Part shown: positions 49,811 through 62,047 of the stretch, one piece after another | Numbering within the stretch: the stretch's first letter is position 1 | Layout of the letters: each line of letters starts with the position of its first letter | Assembly: GCA_004794785.1 (NCBI GenBank) | Contig: SJOL01006489.1 | Span: forward strand, 216,783-280,782 | Source: Opisthorchis felineus | Lineage: Eukaryota; Platyhelminthes; Trematoda; Opisthorchiida; Opisthorchiidae | Direction of reading: 5' to 3' | Length of the DNA stretch: 64,000 nucleotides | Program-made: the position numbers and the translations under genes | Notes under the pieces: generated by a model | The model's database searches: none | Seen by the model: only the letters and a program-made list of their open reading frames with translations | Told to the model about the DNA's origin: nothing

Positions 49811-50031
49811 CAGTCAAATGGGTGGAGCTAGTGAAACACAAGGACCTCGATCAATGTGCTTCGTACAGATTCAAAACAGTACTTAACTCTACTACGACTA
49901 GACATGTGTACCACGAACTGCATCTTTCTGCATGCCCTGTGCTCGGTGCAATACGCGTGCATATATCGATGCAGTCCTACTTCCGCGGACTGTCCCAAGT
50001 CCAAGACCACCCTCAATGGACTCGACTGTAG
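49811..50031 (+). CDS. Candidate terminal exon, unrecognised
   Basis: A good polypyrimidine acceptor (CTTACTTTTCGTCACTCAG ending 49810) opens a phase-1 frame, KWVELVKHKDLDQCASYRFK onward, to a TAG at 50029-50031. Phase agreement with the 49328-49447 piece is the main support. The last part of the frame is less protein-like. Confidence 0.22.
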
Positions 50032-53000
50032 CAAGGCTGACCTTCAGAGTAAGAGTAACTGAGCAATGAGTTCACTGAAACAACACAGGAGTGGTAGTGC
50101 TAACTGAATCAGGTGTTGCAACAGCGTCGATCGCTCAGGCTGAATCCACCGGAACTGAAAGATTGGATCATTCCACATAGCAAAACAGTCCTGGAGGGGG
50201 GATAATGGTGATCCTTGCTGAGGTACGCTGTTTTTCACAGGTAAATGACAGAAAGCCGCCATGTTCGCTAGTTTTGAGGCAGGATACCAACGTAGTTTAT
50301 CCAAATTTCTGTTTAGCAAACAACTAAACGCGAGTAAGTCGATAATCCAATGCATCATTCATACTCACGTGTGTGCATTTACTCGAGAAGCTGCCGGTAG
50401 TGGCACGCTCGTTTCTCATCTGAATGGATGACAATTGTCATGTTTACACAAGGTTCACAATCGACGGTTGGCAATGCGCGTGGAGAAAAAAATCAACCAT
50501 TGTGTGGGAAACGTGATAGTTATAAGATGTGAGAGAGTAGTGGGGAGGGAGACGAAAGCAAGCCAATCCTGGGCTGACAACCAGTAGTCTGGCCAAGTCT
50601 TGACAGTCACACAAGATCCAGACAATAATAGCCTTCGCACCAAGCGCTAGCTTCTGAACTCGTGTCGGAGAGGCTGCAGTACAGTGTGGGAAAGCATATA
50701 CACGTTCCCACGGTTGTTTTGCTTGAAGCCTTTTTGTGGTACATAACCAAAGGGCACGCTAAAGTATATGTACTCAGACCCGGACTATGCTCAACTGTCA
50801 GAATGTAAGCTTCAAACACTGTGGCTGAAGGATGTTCGAGCCAAGTTTTCTTATTTGCACTGTGGCCAGCTTTTTTCTCAGGGCGCTTGGAATCCGCCAC
50901 TCCGACTGGTTCACCGAAATAAATTATAGCACGGTTTATCATCTACACCCGGATGAAATTAGTCTGAAGCCCCAAGGTAGCTAGAAAGACAGGGAAGTTA
51001 GAATGGAAACACATTTTGACGATCTAATCGGTCTGCTTCAACAGAGCAGGTTTCGGAAGCTCTTCAAGCAAAGACCACGCTGAAGCAGCTGCTTTTTGAC
51101 CAATCGAAGTATCCATAAATGCAGTTTAATGTTTAGAATTCAAATGGGAATTTTCAACAAACTTAAATGTGGATTTGGTTATAGACCGAACGCACTACTC
51201 ATGAGGTTGCTGAAAACTCTTCAACAGCCCACGACCGGTTTCGCCCTTCCTGGAGCTCATACGGTGGGTGCGGTCATAGATTCCAAATTAGTGTGCAAAT
51301 GAGTGCGTTTCGCGAATTGCATTCAACTTGATTAGTGAACTCGGGGACTGCACCTACCTGATGTGCCACATAAAGATTGAAACCGGCCGTGTGCTGTCGA
51401 GGAGTTTTGAGCGAACTTATGGTTAGTTTCCTGTAAGAAAATATAATGCAGTATCTGGAAAATCGTTCCAACCGAAACATGAGGTGGCCTTGTGTAGCAC
51501 ATTCGGTTGAAGAAGGACATCACAAACGAGGGATTCAACTGGATTCAGTTGAGTGCATTTTGTGGCCTTGCTTGCTCGTTTAGGGAATTATTTCACAAAG
51601 CCGTTGCTCTCTGGAATAATCATGACGGAACATCGATGTCCGAAGGAAGCTAACCTGACTCGTTGAATTGTGAAAGGGTGAAAGCGCGGAACTGGAGTTG
51701 CCAGGAGGCCGTAACCCTAAATCTTATGCACAACAAAGCTTGATTTAACCATTTAGAAAGAGTTCTTCATCAGTAGTCTCGTAATTGTGATAAGTTGTTA
51801 GGACAAACCTTTTCCAGTAGCTTGTGTTTGCTCATCTTGTTTTCTCTCTGTTTAAGCAGTGGCAAATTTGTGGATGCAAAATGAATTGAAGTACTGCCTT
51901 GGTTCCTGAAGCATGCTCCCCACTGCCCGAAATTTTGGTGGAATGCTGGTCGCTGCTGATATTTTTCTCTACCGAATTTGCTGCGCAAAGGCTACCTCAA
52001 ATTTTAGCTGCACCGATTGCAGTAGTAAAAACCTAAGTGTATGCGTGTATCTTCCTAGTGATCACTGTCCTTGAAATTATGTGAGAAAACTCATTGTTCT
52101 CCTGGAGACAGTTGCACTTAAGTGTGTCAGGAAGGTTCGTCGAAGTCACATGGATGGTGCACGAAGACATTGAAACATGAAGACATTGGGCAGACGGCGG
52201 AAAACTAAGAAGTTTTAAGAGGACCAGTCTAATTGGCTTCAATGTGGGGAACGATTAGATCGTCACGGAGTCAGTAGGACGCAAGTGGTTCTTTTGTTGG
52301 TTTAGAAAGCCTGTATTCGAGAGTGAGTCCCGTCTTAATCAGTTCTGACTTGAGAGCAAAGTTGGTAGGTATCGTAACAAATTTCTTCCAGAATTAACTG
52401 AAACCTGTTTGCACACACATTCCCCAGTATCATGTGTGACGCATCAGCCTCACACGAATCCAGAGGCTGCAACTACAGCCCAACAATCTTGAAGATGGTT
52501 GGAGTATTGTTTCTACTATCAGCGCATTTTTTAACGGACGGGCAGTGAAGTATTCGCTCCTAGTCATCACCCTTGTTTCCGTTACTGCTGAAGATAAGCT
52601 TCACTCCACGTGCGACAACAGTGGAACTGGGCATGTCAATATTTGTACTCGGTGGGTTGGTCTGACCTGTCGAGCTCCCTTCGTCCGACCATGGAACCAC
52701 GGAGATTAAGAAAGAGACAAACAAGGATCTACATTCCCTCTGACAACTTACCTGCCCGAAGGCTGGGTAAAATTTTACTGATAACGGAGGTTATGCATGC
52801 ACATATGTATTTGCAATAGGTCACGCGACAAATGAGGTGGGCTGACCCTGCTATGCTTTTCCGCCTCCTTGTACCAAACAATGGCATCTGTTAAACACAG
52901 GATAACTGATAACCTTTTTAACACTTCCCACGTCAAAGAGGCGGACCAGTTGCTGTAGATCGGTGGTACATGAATGACCTGGAGATAAGGTGTACATTTG

Positions 53001-53460
53001 GATGGCCGAAAGAACTATGTATAAATCAATGCAGGTGTGGTTCAAACCGTAACGTGGTCCTTCGATATAACAGTCGAAAGGATGATTCTGGTCAGGCACT
53101 CGTACGATATCAGATATGGTTGGAGAAGTAGAAACAGAGGCTCACAAATAAATTTGGGTGCACGTTGAATTGGACTTCTTGGCTGTGGCTAATTTTTCTC
53201 GACTCACACAAAGTATTCAAGATGAACAACATTGATCCCAGTGAGTTTCATAAGGCTGTGTGTGTATATGCCGAATCAAGGGATTACTAGTATCGTTGCC
53301 GGCGCCTTGTGCTTATCTGTTTTTATGCTGTAGCCACCAAGCCCTGGCTTGTCTTAAGGTATACTTACTGTCTTTACTCTCTGTCAGAAAGTAGAAGGAC
53401 ACTTGGTAGACCTTGTAATAATAAGTCCAAGTACACACAACATGGTTAAGCAGACGTGTA
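50032..53460. other. No gene recognised
   Basis: The only annotated content is the family D cluster at 51192-51560. The 111-codon minus frame at 50607-50942 and the 104-codon minus frame at 50044-50358 have no recognisable domains or paired splice sites. Confidence 0.4.
51192..51560. mobile_element. Family D inverted copies
   Basis: A plus head (CACTACTCATGAGGTTGCTG, ACAGCCCACGACCGGTTTCG) switches after about 80 bases to a minus copy (GTGTGCAAATGAGTGCGTTT, CTCGGGGACTGCACCTACCT, GAAACCGGCCGTGTGCTGTC). A minus tail (CCGAAACATGAGGTGGCC, ACAAACGAGGGATTCAACTG) follows. Head and reversed head face each other about 130 bases apart. Confidence 0.75.
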
Positions 53461-53519
53461 TGGAGGCGGACTCGAACCTCAAAACTCTCGTTTACCAACT
53501 GAGCTACCTAGGACCCCGC
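53461..53519 (-). repeat. tRNA-like sequence (family C), anticodon arm missing
   Basis: The minus strand reads GGTCCTAGGTAGCTCAGTTG, GTAAACGAGAGTTTTGAG, GGTTCGAGTCCGCC. It has a classic A box (TAGCTCAGTTGGTAAACG) and B box (GGTTCGAGTCC), but they are only about 14 bases apart. There is no room for an anticodon stem-loop and no matching acceptor stem. It is therefore a tRNA-derived repeat fragment rather than a tRNA gene. Confidence 0.65.
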
Positions 53520-54221
53520 TCTGCTTTTGAAATAATTCAGTCGATTTTTTCCGGCTAAAAAGCCACTTCGTAAGACATTTTTCGGGCCTGAGAAAAGGTC
53601 TGCGATATGTAGCTTTGCGGGTGTGGTTGGCCTGCATCGGATCAAACCTGTGCTGATACAAACGGATTGTGCATGGCGAATTATGTAACGGTGTATGATG
53701 GTGTGAATCCGATGCAAATCCGAAGGGACAAGGTCCGCGAAGAAGCCCACAGTGAAATGCCCAGACTCCTCAGCTGGGTTAGGCATGGTGGAACTGGGGT
53801 AAACAACGGGCCCGACTTAACCCATGAAAGTTTCAATATTATAAAGCCATTCCACCTCTGGAAGTTGTGAAATCATGTTCGCCGGGGGTTGTGGTTATAA
53901 CATTTAATTATGTGTAGTGACGGAGAGGCCAAGAACGCTCTGCTGGGTTGTATCAAACTTGGTATTTTAGACGGTTTTCCCGCCCACTCGACTCGTTGTT
54001 CGAGCATTTTTATAGAAGATAAATTCAGGAGCCTGTTTCATTTTTATAACTGCTTCAGTTGCTTTCGGTAGATGCAACGGGTTTCGGTAAAGTCCCTGTG
54101 CGGAATGACGTAGGCACAGAGGCCATAGTTTAGTTTAGAAGAAAGACCGCTGACGGGTAAGTGTTCTTAGTTGTGTGCTGGTCTCTCTTGAAAGAACAGC
54201 CTCCTATATCGGCCTTCAAGA
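53520..54221. other. No gene recognised; short inverted repeat
   Basis: CCTGCATCGGATCAAACC near 53631 and GGTGTGAATCCGATGCA near 53700 form a small inverted repeat flanking about 55 bases. Overlapping frames of 60-92 codons on both strands have no recognisable content. Confidence 0.35.
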
Positions 54222-54395
54222 AAGTATACCGTGGTATGTCGAATACCGCACCAACTGGAACGTGAGGAGGCCTTTGTGCAGCACATTTGGTTGAGGAATC
54301 TCACAAACCAGAGATTCGGCTGGGATTCAGGCGAGTCTCCTGTTAGAACCAAATTGGTGTGCAAATGAATGTATTCCTCGAATTCTCACTCTGCC
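54222..54395 (-). mobile_element. Family D tail half, minus copy
   Basis: Elements present include GAGGAGGCCTTTGTGCAGCA, GAGATTCGGCTGGGATTCAG, CGAGTCTCCTGTTAGAACCA and AATTGGTGTGCAAATGAATG. It has the order of a minus copy lacking the head. Confidence 0.7.
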
Positions 54396-54684
54396 ATGAG
54401 TGTTGTGTTCAGTAAGGACTGATTCTAATATACAGGTGTCTAAGGTAGTGCTAAGCATACACAGTTATCTTAAGAGAATTCATGATAGGAACGATATTAT
54501 TGAGAAAAGCTGGTTTTCTGTGATTGTTCATTTTGACTAACACACCACCAACTTATACATGTTTTTATCGCTGTTTCAGTCAGAGATCTGAGTAGGTTTT
54601 GCTTCTGTTGTAGTGACATGAAAATATCGTCCAAGATTGCTCTCTGCGGATTTGCCGCTGTCAGGTTTCATATTCTCCTTTCAG

Positions 54685-54894
54685 AACAGCCAAGTTCAGA
54701 AAGCCCGACTGATTGTTGTGTTCCGGTTTGAGAGAAAATTTTGCATTAGACTGAACCGAAAGGAATATATTGGAGACTTCGGTGGCGTTGACATTATTGT
54801 TAGCCTGTACAAATGTATTGTGTGTGTGGCGAACACAATATGTCACTTACCCGATCAATCTCAGCTGCTGCGTTTCAAGTTTACCCATAGATAG
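54685..54894 (+). CDS. Candidate acceptor-led terminal exon, unrecognised
   Basis: A textbook acceptor (TTCATATTCTCCTTTCAG ending 54684) opens a phase-0 frame: NSQVQKARLIVVFRFERKFC, then IRLNRKEYIGDFGGVDIIVS, ending in TAG at 54892-54894. The composition is protein-like. No upstream partner exon was found and no domain was recognised, so it may be coincidence. Confidence 0.2.
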   Translation, partial: NSQVQKARLIVVFRFERKFCIRLNRKEYIGDFGGVDIIVSLYKCIVCVANTICHLPDQSQLLRFKFTHR

Positions 54895-56419
54895 GTTTGT
54901 CGGATCCGTCGGAGATCACACTACAATTCCAGCTGTTTGTAGATAGTTGTCGTGATTAAAGCTCGAGTTGTTGGGAGTACAAACGAGTATCAGTTCCTTT
55001 AGGTCTGGGATAGGAATGTTTATACCGCATGAAAGCAGAACATGTGATTATCATATTTTATCCCTCTAAGCTTATCGATAAGCTGAAAGTGTCCTTGAGA
55101 CCGTATGTTGACACTCTTCTCGGGATCTGTTCCGGCGAGCCATCTGGCCTAAACATGACAGGGAGGATTGAACATGTCCAGCATGCTTCTAAGAGGTAAA
55201 CCTGGTTTTGAGTATTTTTGGGAGACCATACAATCGACATATTGTTGTATCGGGAGGGGAGCGAATATGATCAAAAGCATCATAATTGGTACTCCCTGAT
55301 TTTCTTGGAAGTCCTATTAGTTTGACTGTTGCTTCTTTTATTACTTGTGCCCTGCCTTTCTCAATTGAATTTTCCGAAATTTAGATTCACGGCATCTATT
55401 AAACGAGACAATACCGGTTCTTTTTTCCGTCTCATATAGTAAGATTTAGTCTTTCGTTTGTAAATGCCTCAAAATATTAGATGCCATTCCATCAGCGGTT
55501 TTTACAACCTTGGCTTATAATGCACGGTGTCCAGAGGGTTGAGCTGGTCGGCTGTTTCATCCTATTCGTTGCCAGCTCCCCTGGCAGCGATGCGAAAGGC
55601 GCGTGCCTTGGTTTTCGGATACAGACAAGGTTTTGAACGCGCTTACGGACTGAGTTAGTTTGCGTCTCATCTCACAAATATTCTTTTGAATGGTATGGAA
55701 CAATTCTCTTGCGTGACCGTGAATCACACCGTCCGTCTGTTTATTCTACTTCTGCGCAGAATTTGCCAACAACACTTAGGAAACTGCTTTCGCTCGGTAC
55801 ACAGACTTAGAGAAGCGAACTTTGCCATGACCTATGTACGTTACGCGCTTTTTCAATGCGGCCCTTTTTGACAATGATGCATTTGGGGTAGCATGATCAA
55901 TCGCTGTTCGAGTTTACGGTTCCGTATTATAATGATCTCCAGAGACAGCAACCATAGTTACGCTGTTTTAGCTATCCGTCTGTGGAAGGACATCCCCAGA
56001 GGAGATCAAACTTCAAAACGGACCTGCCGAAAGGGACCGGCCGACACTAGGAATAGCTTTTGATCGGTCCATTTAAAGTGGTCTCCTGAGAGAGGACGAG
56101 TATACGACTGTCTTTTTAATGGACAAAACGTTTGGACAGATATCCTTGACTGATCTTTTGAAGTGGCCTTATTGGCCAAGAAATGTGGTAAAGCTGATTC
56201 TTCTATATATAAAAACTCCTGAAGAGTTGAGCTCTTTCGATACCGGTCCTAGTCCAGAAGAAACCTATCCGAAGGACCCCTTGGGATACAACAATTGGTG
56301 CTCTCATTCGAAACAGTCTTTAGGGAAGGGGAAAAATGTGTTGGTTGTGTGACATGTAGATGAAAGTCATGTAATGAGACCACCGACCATTCAGAGTGAA
56401 CAATGTTTTCTAAACGGAA
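54895..56419. other. No gene recognised
   Basis: Only short open frames were found and no known repeat member was identified. Confidence 0.4.
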
Positions 56420-56780
56420 CGCACTACTCCCAAGGCTGTTGAGAACTGTCCGGCATCGCACGCGTCTCTCTTTGGCTTCATTGGGTAGGCGCAATTTCCA
56501 TTGACAAAAGATTGATAGAAACCTGGGAACTGAGCCTGCCTGGTGAGACCCAAGAAGATCGAAACCGGTTGGGTCCTGCTGAAGAACTTTCAGCAAACTT
56601 TTGAGTAGTATGGTCCGTCCAGGTAATGTACTGGGATATATGGAATATCATACGAGCTGAAAGATGAGGCCGCATCTGTGCAGCACATTGGGTTGAACAG
56701 CAGGATCAAAAACGAGAGATTCAACTGGGGTTCACTTGAGTCTCCTGTTAAAACCAAACTGGCTTGCAAATGAATTGACC
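56420..56780. mobile_element. Family D inverted copies
   Basis: A short plus head/middle (CGCACTACTCCCAAGGCTGT, TTGGGTAGGCGCAATTTCC) turns into a minus copy (CTGAGCCTGCCTGGTGAGAC, GATCGAAACCGGTTGGGTCC, TTTCAGCAAACTTTTGAGTA). The minus tail follows (GAGATTCAACTGGGGTTCAC, GAGTCTCCTGTTAAAACCAA, GGCTTGCAAATGAATTG). The layout is the same as at 51192-51560. Confidence 0.75.
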
Positions 56781-58413
56781 TGACAAACAGGAGGACTGTT
56801 CAAACAAAAGTGATGTGAATTTGAGTTCTGCATATCATGCAACCACCTACAACCGAACATGAATTGGTCAAAAGCAGGTCATAAATGTCGAATGTGTGGT
56901 CTGGGTTTCCGATATGACAAAAGTGTTACCATCGTTACTTTTGTAAAAATGATGACAATCCTAAGGTTGGTTTTAAAACGTCATTTCGAATTTGCTCTTA
57001 AGAATGTCTGTAGGAAACGAGAACCCGTTTGTGACCCCATATTTTTGCTGCAAAATAGTGCCACGTAGTAAAAATTGCGCGTCAATATGTGTGTGGTAAA
57101 ATATCAGAATTAGCAATAAAGCTGTTGATAAACACGGGGAGGGACTTAATGGACACATAGGTCTGTTACGACTTCGTGCACATCCAGTGAACCCGAAAAG
57201 GTTTTATAGGCTGTGCGCATTCGGGCCTCCATACAAGCCCCAGTAACTCGCTGAGCTACCAAGGGACGATGTGAAGAGTAAAGTACGTGGAATTTCGAGC
57301 TCAATTGTTGGCTATCCTCACATAATTTTGGCACGAGCAGACAAATGGGTTTCAAGGCATCGTATAGTGGTGTGATCGTTCTTAATCAGACAATTTAGGT
57401 AGCCAGTCACTTCAGACTATTTTCAAAAGCTTTCTCATCAGTTCTGGAGAAGTTTGTTTCATCGGACAGCCGTAGAGAAAACTTGATGATATAGAAGCTT
57501 TGGTTTAAAAACATGATTCTGGAGCCTTGGTCAAGAAACGAAGGTTTGTTGACACTATCTGCACGTATTTGTAAGTTCTTTCTTTGTTTGGTTCGGTGTG
57601 TCCCGAAATATAAGGCCCAGCTGACCGGCCAAAAGGATCCTCAAACGTGGCTTCTATTTCTGTTTTGTAAAGCCGACTTCGAATGATTTTAAGTCAACGG
57701 AATCCTCAGATAATCATTTCCGAATCTCAAGGAATGATTGTAGTCAGAAAATGGTTTATTGTTGGTAGTTGGTTCGCCCAGCTGTCTGAGATCCCTACAT
57801 TTAGAGCGGAGTGATCAATCTGATCGGATGTATATCGACTTGAGGATGTTTCAACGAACCACATTCGACATCTGAGTAGAGGCCATCAATATGTATCGGG
57901 ATGGAGACGAGTATGTGTACTATCAAGAAAAATTTAGTCTCAAGTCGAAATTGAGACTGTACTGATGAAGAGCAAATAATGATTCACTTCTCTGAAAACC
58001 AGAAGAATTCACTAAGGGGGAAGCAATCTGAAGCGGCCTCTTGCGAATTTGTACTGGCTGACATGTAAGCAGACCGTCCAAGCAAGGTAGTAAGAGAGTG
58101 CGGCTTGACGTTGGTCTCACTGATAATTGGAAGTAATCCGAACTTCTGTTCACTTAGTTCAGTACTGAATACGCTATTCAATCCACACAGAAGTTGTTAC
58201 GCTCCTGTTACAAGAGGCGTGTGACAGATCTTCTCACAGACATGTTGACTTTTCTGGTTAGAACCGATTGAGAACCAAGCAAGTGCATATTGTTAAATCG
58301 CGTAAGTATTTATCAAGCACGTTTTGCCACGCAATAATCCAATAAACCCTTCAGAAAATACTTCATAACCGTTTTTACTGGGCCCAGTGTTCGCCCCGTA
58401 ACTAAATTATGCA
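56781..58413. other. No gene recognised
   Basis: Apart from the family C fragment, nothing could be supported. Short frames on both strands only. Confidence 0.4.
57225..57270 (-). repeat. tRNA-like A-box fragment (family C)
   Basis: The minus strand reads CGTCCCTTGGTAGCTCAGCG then AGTTACTGGGGCTTGTATGG. GTCC plus the TAGCTCAG A box and the TGTATGGAGG context resemble 53461-53519. No B box in the expected place was recognised. Confidence 0.45.
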
Positions 58414-58543
58414 TTCGCGAAATTCATTCATTTGCAACCTAATTTGGTTTTTGACGGGGATACCACCTACCTGATGAGTCCTGAAGGGAGATGAAACCGA
58501 TCGGGGACTGTCGAAGAGTTTTCAGCAATCCTATGAATAATGT
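58414..58543 (-). mobile_element. Family D, internally deleted minus copy
   Basis: ATTCGCGAAATTCATTCATT, TGCAACCTAATTTGG and TTTTTGACGGGGA jump directly to ACCACCTACCTGATGAGTCC, GATGAAACCGATCGGGGACT and GAGTTTTCAGCAATCCTATG. The middle third of the family is missing. Confidence 0.7.
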
Positions 58544-60974
58544 TTCCTTAAGTAACTTCTGAACTGCTCAAATCTAGTAGTCCTCAATTCACTTAAAAGC
58601 ACCTACTTTTTCGACATAAATTTTACCGAAGTAGGTATCACCCAATTACTTTTCTCTTTAAAGCCGAAACTGTAAGGTAATATTCAATAAATTATTGTTT
58701 TGTGTACGTCCTCGCCTCCCCCCCGGCGCTTTTCTGAAATGGTAGTTTGTAAATTTGGACATAGTGGAACATCCGCGCTTGGTTTTCCTCATGTTTCATG
58801 AGAAGTTCAATTCAACAGCCCTTAAGATGGACTAACGTATTTCAGAAAAATGAATGCCTTTGTGAGTAACTTTCAGACTATATTTTTGTTCATCTCGTAT
58901 TGAATGCTGATCATCATCCAAGCGGTATTTCTTGCCTTATATCATGGTTGTCTTCACAGTATGTATTTAAACGATTTGAGCCAGCACTAGTAATAACGTC
59001 ATTTGGTGTTTGTCAGGAGATGCTCAAATGAACCAGGTCAAAATGAAAGACAGTACTGAAAATATTCGAACAGATGCATATGAGTTTACTGCAATTTTCG
59101 CTTGAATAAAGCTGGACAACTTCCCTTCGCGGTGAAACAAATTTACCAACCATGTACCCTGACTGCGAAAGCCCCACTAGCACATGGCTGCCTGCGATAT
59201 TTGACGGACAACTCGACTGTTTACCGTTCAGAGGCCAGACACATTTATAAGCACAACATAAATTAGATTTTCGATTACCTCTCGCTCAAATTACACTTCA
59301 TTTTCTAGCCTATAAACCAGCCCATATCACCAACCCCCGCCCAAGGACACACACTACACAGACACTCACACAACCCCACACAAGAATTGACTTTGTTCCG
59401 ATAAACCCTACGAATTCAACGTGCATGTGATGGAGACTGAAAGTTGGACTGGCACACTGTCGGATGACAAATGTGTGAATATCGGCGGCGTAAGGCGATT
59501 CGTGAATAACAGTCCGTTTCCAATGGACTTCCAACGGTCTGTAGCTCACCCACGGACCTACAACTGTTTTTACTGTTGTTCACGACCACCAGTTGGATAT
59601 GTTGGGATGAAAACCCCAGGTACTAATGTACGGCATGCCATACCTTCAACGGTTCACCCATTAACAGTTCTCTCTCTTTGTGTGTCTCTAACGCTTCCGT
59701 GTGGCCGTCAGGATACCACTCGTAAGTGTTAAGCTACTAGTCTCCCTATTATTCGAGCATCTCTGTAACAGAACCGAATTCGACCGGCTTTTTTGAGTTT
59801 ATACCAGAAAGCGGGATAAGAAAATGTTAGTGAACATATCTTGGAGGTTTAGCCTAATACATTCCAATTTTATGATATGAAAGCTTGAAAGCCTACTTGC
59901 CAGATTCTAAAGAAACATTCCCTTTTTCCTGATCTATTTAAAAAGTTAGGTGAGCTGGATGATATGATACCTGGACTTTCAGAAAAGAGACGCACCAAAA
60001 AGATGAGAGTCTGTTTCTTCAAAACTGTTTCAAGCTTTGTACTGTTAAGCGTCACAGTCCAACTAAACATGCCGCACAAATGCCACTTTTTGAGAGGTGT
60101 CATGTCAAAGGAAATGCTCCGATCATTTCGAATGATTCATGAGATGGTCTATTCAGATGTAGGGGGGTATTTTAAGTAAAGGATGCAGTACGGTCCTCGT
60201 TAACGTCATCTTAATTTGCAAGTAAGTGTTTGGCACACTCGTTCTATTCAATATCCAATTACGAAATAAGACTGCTTGAAACCTGAGTAGCTCCGGAAAT
60301 GACTGTCCAAAAATTTAGTCAGCTTTATAGTAGTGTCACCTCAAGGGAGTTCCAAGTTGTCTTGCTTTAATCTGAGAACATCTTGTATATGATTGTGGCT
60401 ACAACCACACAAACTGTGGTTGGGCAAAACACTGCATTTCACGCTTTAGTCAAGCTTTCCTCAAAGGCACGAAATCGCCCACTTGCAGGAGGCCATAGGA
60501 AGCCACAGAATGGCGCCTACCAGGAGGGGTGTGTATGGGGCGGTTGAGTTTCGCTTGCTATCATGTGTAATTCTGATTACTTAATATGGGTCTTCCGTTT
60601 GTGAAGAACCAGAATCGCAATGTAAGATGCCTTGCGCAGAGATATTCTGATCACAGTTCGACGGTTACTTTTGCGATGCTACATTCAGTCTTGTCAGAAA
60701 TGACATGTTGGTGAGACGGCTGTCAATCGTCCCAGACGCATCATCCAATCGATTTGAGAGTCAGCCACGTCTACTGTGAATCACTGAAATTTGCTCGTTC
60801 CAAGGCTGCTCCGTCCCATTAAGCCTATTGCCCACATGCTCCACACCACACAGTCATCGAGATAGGATCAGTCGTGCCATAATGTCATGGGAAGTACTTA
60901 TAAAGCAGACACGTACCATCGTACCCTGCTATCAAAACACTATTGGAAACGGGTAACGATTTTCTTTCCAAATA
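58544..60974. other. No gene recognised
   Basis: The 103-codon plus frame at 59421-59732 and its surroundings are CA/CCA-rich, with a CACACA-like stretch at 59347-59375, and resemble decayed repeat. No splice-supported exon was found. Confidence 0.4.
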
Positions 60975-61190
60975 TTGGGAATTGTTACTAGGCCTACCAG
61001 AGCCGACTTTACAGTATTATGGTTTGAACCCAACCTCGTCATCTCGATTGCTCCTGTCTAGGATTGACCATCCTGGCAGTACCTCGGTCCTCATGTTTCT
61101 TTCAGGTGACATGGCAGCTAGGCACCGAAAAGTTGTTACGGCTGAGTGATTACTACTATTATTACTATTATTGCTATTGTTATCATTATG
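60975..61190 (+). repeat. Family B SINE, plus copy with ATT-type tail
   Basis: TATGGTTTGAACCCAACCTC, TCATCTCGATTGCTCCTGTC, a GGTGACATGGCAGCTAGGCA segment and GGCTGAGTG are followed by a 40-base tail of ATT/ACT triplets (61149-61189). The 3' microsatellite tail is a typical end of a SINE mobilised by a LINE. The head left of 61019 is degenerate. It is the best-defined 3' end of family B in the window. Confidence 0.85.
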
Positions 61191-62047
61191 CGTGACGACC
61201 AACAACTTCCAGCCCGAGAGCTGAGGCGTCCAAGACGCATGGGCATCATCAGAGTTTTTGGATTTGGAGACCTAGCAAACTGGATCTGCAGCGACTGAGA
61301 ATGTGTCAGTACTGACCGCATTGGATTGGTCAGCCACACGCAGTGATTCTTCAGCGAAACGTCGAGGAATCTTAAGCCTACAACGGTGCTGTAAATGACT
61401 GTCTGTCGTCATCGTTTTACAAACTTAATTGAACGATGGCAAGCACTGGTTAGCAGCATGTGTGTGTCTTGTATGTGTCTCCTGAGTGGTGCGATCAACC
61501 AGATGTCCCTTTGCATTCACTTTGGGGCTCAAGTGTTCAGGTGTATCCAAGTGAATTGACAATTATGGGTCTTTGGAAGCTTCCTTCTGTCCACCCTGTC
61601 CTCTTGTTCCCTCAGGTTTGCACCGGGTACATGCGGCTTGGTGCAAACCGCATGCGGCATTACCGATTCTGCGCGGGTGTCCGTCGGCTCAGTTCGACGT
61701 GACAGGCAAAACAGATACGGATGGCAGTCCACCATTTACATCGCTCTCACTTGAACTGCCATTCTCGTGATGGAGTTTATATTTTCTGACCGTAGTTTTA
61801 CTATTCTTAGATTTCCGCAGTAGTGAATATCTTCGGCCGTGTTGGGATATGAGCTCCTAAATTGTGTAATGCCGATGGCTCTAATAAGGGTGAAAATTGA
61901 GTCTGTAGACTTCGCTTAGGTAGTCAAGATCACCACTCCAGGAAAGAAGGACTGACTAGCGGGTATTAATTTAGAAAAATCAGTGTTTAGTAGCCTGTGC
62001 AGGTATTTGTTTATGCAGGTAATGCCCTATTTAGACTTGACGACTAA
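61191..62047. other. No gene recognised
   Basis: Overlapping frames of 65-80 codons at 61460-61770 carry no recognisable domain. No repeat family member was identified. Confidence 0.4.
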
